Part shown: positions 1 through 5,092 of the stretch, one piece after another | Position numbering within the stretch: the first letter of the stretch is position 1 | Layout of the letters: each line of letters begins with the position of its first letter | Source of the DNA: an uncultured Erysipelotrichaceae bacterium | GTDB taxonomy: Bacteria; Bacillota_I; Bacilli_A; RF39; UBA660 | Reading direction: 5' to 3' | Length of the DNA stretch: 6,222 nt | Assembly (NCBI GenBank): GCA_902782915.1 | Contig: CACZOV010000094.1 | Coordinates: forward strand, 1-6,222 | The notes under the pieces: generated by a model | The model's database searches: none | What the model was told of the DNA's origin: nothing | The model's input: only the letters and a program-made list of their open reading frames with translations | Translations under genes and position numbers: made by a program

Positions 1-695
1 AATAAACGTCTTACAAATCCATAATGTTTACGACTTAATTTAATTAATAAATTACGTCCTGAATTATCAATTTTAGTAACATAGACTTTAATGCTTGATC
101 CCATTTCTATCGTTTCACCAGGAATAATTTCCTTTTTTGGTAATACTCCATTGCTTCTTCCTAAATCTATATAATAGTTATCTGAATCTTCAAGTGCTAC
201 TGTTCCAAGTAATAATTCTCCTTCTTTATCTTCAAATTCAGTTAAAATACTACTTCTTTCTGCTTCTCTAATTTTTTGAATTACAACTTGTTTAGCAGTT
301 GATGTTGCAACTCTTGAAAATTCTTCTTTTGGTTCTATTTCAGTATCAATTGTATCTCCTATTTCTAAAGTTTTATTTATTTTTTTAGCATCACTTAAAC
401 TTATTTCAAGTTCTGGATTTATATCTCTTGTTGTAACATTTCCGTCTTCATCTGTTACTTCAATAATATTTGGAACAACTGTTATATAAGAATATACTTT
501 AATTTCTCCGGTATCACGATTAATTAAAACTTTACTGTTACTCTTTCCATAATTTTTCTTAAAAGCTGTTGTTAAACCATTTTCCATTGCTTCAAAAACA
601 ATTTCCTTATCAATATTTTTTTCTTTAACAATTCCTTCAACTGCTTTTAAAAACTCTTTGGCTTTATCAACAACTTCCTCTTTAACTTTCTTCAT
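1..695 (-). CDS. nusA: Transcription termination/antitermination factor NusA, 5' portion (C-terminal part lies left of the window)
   Basis: NusA binds RNA polymerase and nascent RNA, and modulates pausing, intrinsic termination and antitermination. The 231 codons visible here cover the N-terminal RNA-polymerase-binding domain (about residues 1-150) and the S1 RNA-binding domain (about 158-222). Family hallmarks are FEAMENGLTTAFKKNY (34-49), the segment FSRVATSTAKQVVIQKIREAER region (126-147), and the S1 end IKLSRKHYGFVRRL (218-231), after which the KH domains should follow outside the window. The ATG at 695-693 is chosen because GAGG lies just upstream (3-nt gap, with AAGG a little further) and because it gives a normal NusA start. 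It overlaps the upstream rimP-like gene by 14 nt, so translation is probably coupled. It is transcribed from the promoter at 994-1021. The identification is firm; only completeness is unknown. Confidence 0.95.
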   Translation of the reverse strand, partial: MKKVKEEVVDKAKEFLKAVEGIVKEKNIDKEIVFEAMENGLTTAFKKNYGKSNSKVLINRDTGEIKVYSYITVVPNIIEVTDEDGNVTTRDINPELEISLSDAKKINKTLEIGDTIDTEIEPKEEFSRVATSTAKQVVIQKIREAERSSILTEFEDKEGELLLGTVALEDSDNYYIDLGRSNGVLPKKEIIPGETIEMGSSIKVYVTKIDNSGRNLLIKLSRKHYGFVRRL

Positions 696-942
696 TTTCC
701 TCACCCTTACTTTTTCCATAAACTTCTAATACATACTTTTCACTTATTAAATCAGCTTTTTCTATAATTGGATCAATTACCTTAGTTGCTTCTACTATCA
801 TATCAAGATCAAGAACATTCTCACTATCAAGACAAATTCTTAAAAATAAATTATTATTCTCTTTTTCAAGTACAACCGAATCAACTACCATATTTAAGTT
901 ATCTAGTTTTCCTTTTAATAACTCTTTTACTTTCTCTTCCAT
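682..942 (-). CDS. rimP: Short RimP-like (YlxS) ribosome maturation factor, N-terminal domain only
   Basis: RimP helps mature the 30S ribosomal subunit. This 86-residue protein matches the N-terminal alpha/beta domain of RimP: a central LFLRICLDSENVLDLDMIVEATKVIDP (32-58) corresponds to the family's 'LRi.iD...i.l.dc...s..i...LD', and YVLEVYGKSKG (70-80) to the usual 'Y.LEVSSPG'. RimP is normally about 150 residues, with a C-terminal SH3-like domain. Here the protein stops straight after the first domain with an acidic tail (EENEES). There is no room for a frameshifted second domain, because nusA starts 14 nt before the stop. The ATG at 942-940 has a strong AGGAGGGAG site at 946-954. Its position directly before nusA is the canonical rimP-nusA order and is the strongest support. 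Sequence similarity alone is moderate, so it is best called RimP-like. Whether one domain suffices for 30S maturation is unknown. Confidence 0.75.
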   Translation of the reverse strand: MEEKVKELLKGKLDNLNMVVDSVVLEKENNNLFLRICLDSENVLDLDMIVEATKVIDPIIEKADLISEKYVLEVYGKSKGEENEES

Positions 943-964
943 TTACTCCCTCCTATAAAGTAAA

Positions 965-984
965 GAGTAGGATCTCTCCCACTC
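965..984 (-). promoter_or_regulatory. Leader hairpin of rimP-nusA mRNA
   Basis: On the transcribed strand the arm GAGUGGGA (984-977), the loop GAGA (976-973, a GNRA tetraloop) and the arm UCCUACUC (972-965) form a perfect 8-bp stem with one G-U pair. It lies about 3 nt after the predicted transcription start (near 987) and ends about 10 nt before the ribosome binding site. It lacks the long U-run of an intrinsic terminator. It may protect the 5' end of the mRNA or serve as a regulatory site. The structure is seen in the sequence; the function is inference. Confidence 0.6.
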
Positions 985-993
985 AACATAACA

Positions 994-1021
994 ATTATAT
1001 CATATTTTTCTTATATTTCAA
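994..1021 (-). promoter_or_regulatory. Sigma-A type promoter for rimP-nusA
   Basis: On the minus strand, -35 TTGAAA (1021-1016), a 16-bp spacer, then the extended -10 TGATATAAT (1002-994). This is a near-consensus promoter, the best in the window. The start is predicted near 987, giving a leader of about 45 nt before the rimP ATG. Confidence 0.8.
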
Positions 1022-1041
1022 GATAAATTACAAAGTTTTTC

Positions 1042-1074
1042 AAAAAAGATCTAAAATTCATCACTTTAGATCTT
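1042..1074 (-). terminator. Intrinsic terminator after murE
   Basis: On the minus strand a 10-bp stem (AAGATCTAAA at 1074-1065 paired with TTTAGATCTT at 1055-1046) encloses a 9-nt loop and runs into six T residues (1047-1042). It begins 12 nt beyond the murE stop and separates murE from the rimP promoter just downstream. Confidence 0.8.
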
Positions 1075-1086
1075 ACAAACTATTTC

Positions 1087-2514
1087 TTATTCAACGACTT
1101 TATTTTTCATTCTTTCTTTTAACCACTTTTTAGCTTCTTCTATATCATTGAAATAAATTGTTTTATCTTTTAACTTTTCATAAGTTTCATTTCCTTTTCC
1201 AAGAATTAAAACAATATCATTACTACCAGCTAACTCTATAGCTCTTTTTATAGCAAGACTTCTATCTATTACTATTTCATATTTATTTTTATCTTCTATT
1301 TCACTTACCATTTGATTAATAATATCAAGAGGATCTTCCGATCTTGGATCTTCATATGTAAATATTGCATAATCAGCATTTTCAATAACTGTGCGTCCCA
1401 TAACAGGTCTTTTTTTAGAATCTCTTTCACCAGCTGATCCAATTACAACAATTGATGAATTAACATCCAATACTTTTACAAAATCTAAAATAGATTTAAT
1501 TCCATTTGGAGTATGAGCATAATCAACCATTACTTTAAAAGGTTGTCCAAGATCAATCATTTCAAGTCTTCCTGCAACATCTATGTTTAAAGTATTTTCA
1601 ATCAATGTTTCCATATCAAATCCAAGTGATAAACAAACAAGAAATGCACAAGCAAGATTTGAAACATTAAATTTTCCAAGAAGTGGAGATGTAAAAGTAT
1701 ATTCTTTATTTAAATATACAAAAGTAACTGTCGTGTATTTAGATGTTATTACGTAGTCTTTTATGTATAAATTACTTTCAGGAGTACTTCCATAACTTAA
1801 ACTATTTAATGACTTTTCCATAAATTTAGAACAATATGGATCATCTAAATTAACTATAAATTTTCCTTTGGTTTGACTAGCAAGTTTTAATTTGCATTTA
1901 ACATAATTTTCAAAACTTCCATGAATATTAATATGTTCCCATGTAATATTTGTGTAACCTCCAGCCTTAAAGTATAAATCATCCAATCTTCCACGTAAAA
2001 ATCCTTCGCTTGATGCTTCCATAACAACATATTCGCATCCAGCATCATAAAACTCTTTAAAATATTTATAAAGAAGAGTTGGATCAGGAGTAGAATTAGG
2101 GCTATCATGAGTAAATTTACTACAACTTACTCCATTTGTTCCAATATAACCACATTTATCTTTTCCTATTAAATATTGAATACTGGTTGAAGTAGTTGTT
2201 TTACCATCAGTTCCTGTTATTCCAATTATTTTTAAATTAAGTCTATCAAAATCATAAAACTTCCGACACAATTCAGGTAATATAAAATTTGTATTCTTTA
2301 CTTTAATATAAGGAATACTACATTCTATATCACGTTCTCCTATAATGCAACTTGCACCATTTTTAATGGCTTCATCAATAAAATCATGTCTATCTGCATG
2401 AACTCCTTTTATACAAACAAACATATCTCCTTTTACTACTTCTTTTGAATTGATTTTTATTCCGTAAACATTAACATCAAATTGTGTTTTTATTAATTCA
2501 TTTAATTTTTTCAT
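1087..2514 (-). CDS. murE: UDP-N-acetylmuramoyl-tripeptide synthetase (MurE-type Mur ligase)
   Basis: This cytoplasmic ATP-dependent ligase adds the third amino acid (meso-diaminopimelate or L-lysine) to UDP-MurNAc-L-Ala-D-Glu in peptidoglycan synthesis. In the 475-residue form the motifs occur in order: ATP-binding loop GITGTDGKTTT (98-108), STPDP (141-145), EASSEGFLRGR (166-176), NITWEHINIHG (189-199), a probable carbamylated Lys in YVKCK (about 208), GKFNVSN, GRLE, DYAHTPNG (331-338), GSAGERDSKKRPVMG (359-373), EDPRSEDP (388-395) and GKGNETY (439-445). Length is normal for MurE. The ATG at 2514 is preferred because GAGG sits 9 nt upstream. An in-frame ATG at 2523 (478 residues) directly abuts that site. 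The residues reading the third amino acid are EDPR rather than the DNPR typical of diaminopimelate enzymes, and the usual SSH reads SSE, so the added amino acid is uncertain. The gene is monocistronic, with a promoter at about 2532 and a terminator at 1042-1074. Confidence 0.93.
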   Translation of the reverse strand: MKKLNELIKTQFDVNVYGIKINSKEVVKGDMFVCIKGVHADRHDFIDEAIKNGASCIIGERDIECSIPYIKVKNTNFILPELCRKFYDFDRLNLKIIGITGTDGKTTTSTSIQYLIGKDKCGYIGTNGVSCSKFTHDSPNSTPDPTLLYKYFKEFYDAGCEYVVMEASSEGFLRGRLDDLYFKAGGYTNITWEHINIHGSFENYVKCKLKLASQTKGKFIVNLDDPYCSKFMEKSLNSLSYGSTPESNLYIKDYVITSKYTTVTFVYLNKEYTFTSPLLGKFNVSNLACAFLVCLSLGFDMETLIENTLNIDVAGRLEMIDLGQPFKVMVDYAHTPNGIKSILDFVKVLDVNSSIVVIGSAGERDSKKRPVMGRTVIENADYAIFTYEDPRSEDPLDIINQMVSEIEDKNKYEIVIDRSLAIKRAIELAGSNDIVLILGKGNETYEKLKDKTIYFNDIEEAKKWLKERMKNKVVE

Positions 2515-2523
2515 AAATACCAT

Positions 2524-2527
2524 CCTC
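2524..2527 (-). promoter_or_regulatory. Ribosome binding site deciding the murE start
   Basis: GAGG on the minus strand lies 9 nt before the ATG at 2514 and touches the alternative ATG at 2523. The spacing favours 2514. Confidence 0.55.
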
Positions 2528-2531
2528 TTCC

Positions 2532-2537
2532 ATTATA
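2532..2537 (-). promoter_or_regulatory. -10 element of the probable murE promoter
   Basis: A perfect TATAAT on the minus strand ends 17 nt before the chosen murE ATG. I find no good -35 at 16-18 bp, so the promoter is weak or needs an activator. The predicted start near 2525 would leave a leader of only about 11 nt. Confidence 0.45.
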
Positions 2538-2547
2538 ACTTATTTTG

Positions 2548-2556
2548 TGATAAAAT
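2548..2556 (+). promoter_or_regulatory. Extended -10 of the probable promoter for the arginase-like gene
   Basis: TGATAAAAT is an extended -10 (TGn plus TAAAAT) 30 nt before the ATG at 2587. The -35 is poor, which is often tolerated with an extended -10. It lies back to back with the murE -10 on the opposite strand. Confidence 0.45.
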
Positions 2557-2586
2557 GGTAGAGAAAATAAAAAAAAGAGGTATTTT

Positions 2587-3456
2587 ATGAAAAAAATAAC
2601 ATTAATAGGTGCAGGATCTGATTTAGGAGTTCATATAGACGGAGCTAGAAATGGTCCTAAAAAAATATTAGCAAATTATAGTAACTATAAGACTATTCTT
2701 TTAGAACAAGATAATAATATTAAAAAAAGTATTGATCCAACTGACTTAAAAAAGAATTTAGTTGAAGTAAATAATTTTAATAAAGAGCTTTACAATAAGA
2801 TTTTAGAAGAAAATAACTTTTGTATAACAATTGGAGGAGATCATAGTATTGCAATTGCATCAGGTCTTGCAAGTCTTAAGAAGCATAAAAACTTAGGCCT
2901 CATTTGGTGTGATGCTCATCTTGATTATAATACTTTTCAAACGACAATTACAGGCAATTTACATGGTCTTCCCTTAGCCTGTTTAAATGGTTTAAATGAA
3001 GAATTATCAATTTTCCATGATAAAACTTATTTTAATCCCAAAAATACAGTTGTTGTTGGATACCGAGCATTTGAAGAAAATGCTATGTCAGAAATTAATA
3101 ACATAAAAACAATGGGAGTAACTGTTTTTACAACTAAAGATATAAAAGAATATGGTGTTGAAAAGATCATGCAACAAGCATTTTCTATTGCAAATAAAAA
3201 TACTGATGGTATTCATTTTAGTTTTGATTTAGATGTCATTGATCCAACGATTGCTAAAGGAGTTACAGTTAAAGAAAAAAACGGAATTAATTTAGATGAA
3301 GTAGATAAAATAGTTAATTTAATAACTAAAGAAAAAAAGATTAAATCTTTTGATCTTGTTGAATATAATCCTTTAAATGACGTAGATAATAAAACTTTAG
3401 AAATTGCAAATAATATTTTAAATAAAATAATAAATACAAAAACTGAGGATATTTAG
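2587..3456 (+). CDS. Arginase/agmatinase-family ureohydrolase, arginase-like
   Basis: This is a binuclear manganese ureohydrolase of 289 residues, near the usual arginase length of about 300. Family members hydrolyse a guanidino group, for example L-arginine to L-ornithine and urea. All six metal ligands are visible: H86 (GGDHS, 84-87), D109, H111 and D113 (DAHLDYNT), and D214 and D216 (SFDLDVIDP). Arginase-type contacts are also present: N115, GNLHG with H126, and E259 in FDLVEYNP. Departures from classic arginase are GYRAFEENA (158-166) where GLRDVDPGE is usual, which replaces two acidic contacts to the amino-acid end by Ala and keeps a third only as Glu. A second is GVTVKEKNG (225-233) where the family has a GTP-containing loop. 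Substrate is therefore uncertain: arginine is the best guess, but a related guanidino compound or formiminoglutamate is possible. The start is supported by GAGG 6 nt upstream (2577-2580). No urease or arginine-pathway gene is beside it. The gene is transcribed alone and ends inside a strong terminator. Confidence 0.85.
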   Translation: MKKITLIGAGSDLGVHIDGARNGPKKILANYSNYKTILLEQDNNIKKSIDPTDLKKNLVEVNNFNKELYNKILEENNFCITIGGDHSIAIASGLASLKKHKNLGLIWCDAHLDYNTFQTTITGNLHGLPLACLNGLNEELSIFHDKTYFNPKNTVVVGYRAFEENAMSEINNIKTMGVTVFTTKDIKEYGVEKIMQQAFSIANKNTDGIHFSFDLDVIDPTIAKGVTVKEKNGINLDEVDKIVNLITKEKKIKSFDLVEYNPLNDVDNKTLEIANNILNKIINTKTEDI

Positions 3457-3469
3457 CTCCTCAGTTTTT
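3438..3469. terminator. Bidirectional intrinsic terminator between convergent genes
   Basis: A 12-bp perfect stem (AAAAACTGAGGA at 3438-3449, TCCTCAGTTTTT at 3458-3469) encloses an 8-nt loop. Each strand ends in five T residues, so it can stop the arginase-like transcript rightward and the rsmD/small-peptide transcript leftward. The arginase TAG lies in the loop, and the stop of the opposite small gene overlaps the outer end of the right arm. Confidence 0.85.
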
Positions 3470-3629
3470 ATAAATTATTTAATTCCTCTCTAACCTCTTT
3501 TACATAATTAGTATTTACTTGATTTCTATTACTAACAATTATAACTATTAAATAAAATACAGCAATAGTTACAAAAATAAGTCCATAAAGCATTGTTGAA
3601 ATAGCAAATCCCTTTTTATTTAATCTCAC
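3468..3629 (-). CDS. 53-residue membrane peptide with prepilin-like N-terminus
   Basis: The start is a GTG with a strong AGGAGG site (3635-3640) 5 nt upstream. The translation begins MRLNKKGFAISTMLYGL, has one hydrophobic segment (about residues 8-32), and ends with a charged, hydrophilic tail of about 20 residues (SNRNQVNTNYVKEVREELNN plus L). A short basic leader, Gly-Phe, then a hydrophobic helix is the layout of type IV prepilins, which prepilin peptidase cuts after the Gly. The usual Glu at mature position 5 is Thr here, and there is no pilin globular domain. It overlaps the rsmD stop by 14 nt, so it is probably translated by coupling, and it stops at the shared terminator. I do not recognise a named family; a simple single-pass small membrane protein is the alternative. 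That it is translated is well supported by the ribosome binding site and the clean gene fit. Confidence 0.7.
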   Translation of the reverse strand: MRLNKKGFAISTMLYGLIFVTIAVFYLIVIIVSNRNQVNTNYVKEVREELNNL

Positions 3630-4185
3630 AAATTCCTCCTATATTTTTATAAATATATACTTTTTTATCTCCATATTTTCTTTCTTTTATCTTCCTTAAA
3701 CTTAAGTATTCCTCTTCTAGATCCTCATCTTGTAACTCAACAACAACAAATCCATTTATATTTAATAGACTATTTTGATCGATAAAGTTTAAAATATTTT
3801 TTAATACATGTAATTTATATGGAGGATCCAAAAATATTAAATCAAAAGAAAGTGATTTTTCTTTTAATAATTTTAAGCATTTTAAGTAATCAAGGTTATA
3901 AAGAATACATTTATTATCAATTTTAAATTTTTCTATATTTTTTTTTATAACTCTTATACATTCTTTATTTATATCATTAAAGTATACAAGTTTGGCATTT
4001 AAACTAATTGCTTCTATTCCGTAGTTTCCACTTCCTGCAAAAAGATCTAAAACTATACTATTTGAAACATTTCCTTCAAGCATTCCAAAGATACTTTCTT
4101 TTACTCTATCCATTGTAGGTCTTGTTCCATCTATTTTATATCCTAAAATCTCTCTACCTTTTAAACTTCCACTAATAACTTTCAT
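3616..4185 (-). CDS. rsmD: 16S rRNA (guanine(966)-N(2))-methyltransferase RsmD (YlbH)
   Basis: This SAM-dependent enzyme methylates G966 (E. coli numbering) of 16S rRNA in the 30S subunit. The 189-residue form begins MKVISGSLKGRE as the family does. It then shows TRPTMDRVKESIF (21-33), the SAM-binding LDLFAGSG with GIEA (46-59), the catalytic LDPPY (119-123) and a C-terminal KERKYGDKKVYIY (167-179). Length is typical. The ATG at 4185 is chosen over an upstream in-frame GTG (4194) for three reasons: AGGAAG lies 8 nt before it, it overlaps the preceding ylbF stop as ATGA, and it matches the family start. Its place after ylbD-ylbE-ylbF is that of ylbH in B. subtilis. There coaD follows; here a small membrane peptide gene does, overlapping by 14 nt. 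Confidence 0.93.
   Translation of the reverse strand: MKVISGSLKGREILGYKIDGTRPTMDRVKESIFGMLEGNVSNSIVLDLFAGSGNYGIEAISLNAKLVYFNDINKECIRVIKKNIEKFKIDNKCILYNLDYLKCLKLLKEKSLSFDLIFLDPPYKLHVLKNILNFIDQNSLLNINGFVVVELQDEDLEEEYLSLRKIKERKYGDKKVYIYKNIGGICEIK
3635..3640 (-). promoter_or_regulatory. Ribosome binding site of the small membrane peptide
   Basis: AGGAGG on the minus strand, 5 nt before GTG 3629-3627, lies inside the last codons of rsmD. It decides the GTG start over a later ATG (residue 13) that has no such site. Confidence 0.7.
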
Positions 4186-4460
4186 TTTATACACTTCCTA
4201 GAATAAAGTATTTTAAATTTATTTTTAATATCTTGAATCATTATATTTATACTTGTTTCTAATTTTAAGTATTCAAAATAATCTTTATTATCATATAGTT
4301 TTTTCTTTAATTCAATAGTATTTAGTTGTTTATATTCTTCTATTTTATCAAGTAAAGACTTATCTTTTAATAGCTTTTTTTTTAATTCTTTTATCTTAAT
4401 AATAAATAAATCTTCATCTAATAAATCTAAAAATTCATTTATTAAGTCATTGTATTTCAT
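4182..4460 (-). CDS. ylbF: YlbF-like protein (YlbF/YmcA family), short form
   Basis: B. subtilis YlbF (RicF) forms a complex with YmcA and YaaT that affects RNase Y-dependent mRNA processing, competence, biofilm and sporulation. This 92-residue, Lys-rich, predicted all-helical protein has the family's two-helix layout: a segment of paired hydrophobics to about residue 45, then YFEYLKLETSINIMIQDIKNKF (62-83) resembling the 'yl..E..l..li..i...' end of the family domain. Similarity is modest, and the assignment rests largely on lying between ylbE and rsmD. It is shorter than B. subtilis YlbF (about 149 residues) and has a single Cys (C90), whereas the longer protein carries C-terminal cysteines linked to iron-sulfur binding. 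Its ATG overlaps the ylbE stop (ATGA) and its TGA overlaps the rsmD ATG (ATGA). I see no clear ribosome binding site of its own, so coupled translation is likely. Confidence 0.6.
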   Translation of the reverse strand: MKYNDLINEFLDLLDEDLFIIKIKELKKKLLKDKSLLDKIEEYKQLNTIELKKKLYDNKDYFEYLKLETSINIMIQDIKNKFKILYSRKCIK

Positions 4461-4672
4461 GATAAGATTAAAGTATTCACAAACTCTAATTTATCTTTAA
4501 TCTTATCTATTTTATCTGGAATAGTTAACTTATATTTTTCTTTCATTAATTCTTCTAGTTCTCTTATAAAACTTGGATCTCTATTTAAATATTTATAATA
4601 TTTAGGATTTTCATGTAAAAATTTTTTTAAATTTAAATTATTATTTAAATAAAATTGACTTTCTATACTCAT
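4457..4672 (-). CDS. ylbE: YlbE-like protein, function unknown
   Basis: This 71-residue cytoplasmic protein matches the YlbE-like family of Bacilli. The core FLHENPKYYKYLNRDPS (18-34) parallels 'fLR..P.WYR.LsRnP', and KYKLTIPDKIDKIKDKLEF (46-64) parallels 'yy.kTiP.rvek....'. No biochemical role is known to me. The ATG at 4672 is preferred over an in-frame ATG at 4711: it has GAGG 6 nt upstream (4679-4682), begins 1 nt after the ylbD stop, and avoids a 38-nt overlap. It ends in an ATGA overlap with ylbF. There are no membrane segments or cysteines. Confidence 0.75.
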   Translation of the reverse strand: MSIESQFYLNNNLNLKKFLHENPKYYKYLNRDPSFIRELEELMKEKYKLTIPDKIDKIKDKLEFVNTLILS

Positions 4673-4673
4673 T

Positions 4674-5039
4674 TTAATCCTCAAAATATTTATAAGTTGG
4701 TCTTGGTTCATAATTATTTTTTAAAGATTCTTCTTTTGATGGAATAATTTCTTTAAATGCATCTATTGCTTTATCTAAACTAGAAAGGCCTTTTTGAACC
4801 GTATTCAAGTCCACTCCTCGAATAAAATTTATTAATTCCTTAAAATTTGAACTAACATTTCCAAAACTCATAGAATTTGATGTATTACTCTTTTTTAAAT
4901 ACTTATCCCACACCGAATTATCATCGCCATATAAATCATACAATTCATATAATTTTTGCCAATTGGTTTCTCCTTTTTCAACAAAAGAAATTAAATTAGG
5001 ATTCCTTTTAACAAACTCTTTAAACTCTACTTTGGACAT
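4674..5039 (-). CDS. ylbD: YlbD-like protein (family annotated as putative spore coat protein)
   Basis: This 121-residue protein has the two ends typical of B. subtilis YlbD: an N-terminal EFKEFVKRNPNLISFVEKG (5-23) followed by NWQKLYELYDLYGDDNSVWDKY (26-47), and a C-terminal YEPRPTYKYFED (110-121). The middle (about 50-66) is Ser/Asn-rich and probably flexible, and 67-98 is probably helical. The family is named for coat association in spore formers, but its molecular role is unknown and nothing here points to sporulation. The ATG at 5039 has AGGTGG 4 nt upstream. It is the first gene of the tightly packed ylbD-ylbE-ylbF-rsmD-small peptide run and may have its own promoter at 5055-5060. Confidence 0.8.
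   Translation of the reverse strand: MSKVEFKEFVKRNPNLISFVEKGETNWQKLYELYDLYGDDNSVWDKYLKKSNTSNSMSFGNVSSNFKELINFIRGVDLNTVQKGLSSLDKAIDAFKEIIPSKEESLKNNYEPRPTYKYFED
4679..4682 (-). promoter_or_regulatory. Ribosome binding site deciding the ylbE start
   Basis: GAGG on the minus strand, in the last codons of ylbD, lies 6 nt before ATG 4672-4670. It supports the 71-residue form over the 84-residue one. Confidence 0.65.
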
Positions 5040-5054
5040 AAAACCACCTAATAA

Positions 5055-5060
5055 ATTATA
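5055..5060 (-). promoter_or_regulatory. -10 element of a possible ylbD promoter
   Basis: A perfect TATAAT on the minus strand ends 15 nt before the ylbD ATG. No convincing -35 is seen 16-18 bp upstream (TATCTT at 17 bp). The predicted start near 5048 would fall within the AGGTGG ribosome binding site. In this AT-rich gap the hexamer could be chance. Confidence 0.4.
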
Positions 5061-5072
5061 TGTAAAAAAAGC

Positions 5073-5092
5073 AAAAAAAGATACTTTTTATC
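5073..5092 (-). terminator. Weak possible terminator after the rlmD-like gene
   Basis: On the minus strand GATA (5092-5089) and TATC (5083-5080) close a 5-nt loop, followed by seven T residues (5079-5073). Outer A-T pairs could extend the stem past one mismatch. The core is only 4 bp and overlaps the TGA stop, so termination, if any, is probably partial and readthrough into ylbD is likely. Confidence 0.3.

Noticed and set aside
786..1133. Open frame of 115 codons on the plus strand
   Set aside because: It runs antisense across rimP, the rimP promoter, the murE terminator and the end of murE. It has no ribosome binding site and its low-complexity translation resembles no protein.
1887..2108. 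Open frame of 73 codons on the minus strand in another frame of murE
   Set aside because: It is wholly inside murE, whose motifs are intact through this segment.
3616..3629. Possible frameshift joining rsmD to the following small frame
   Set aside because: RsmD already has its full family length and C-terminal motif. The small frame has its own strong ribosome binding site and a self-contained membrane-peptide layout.
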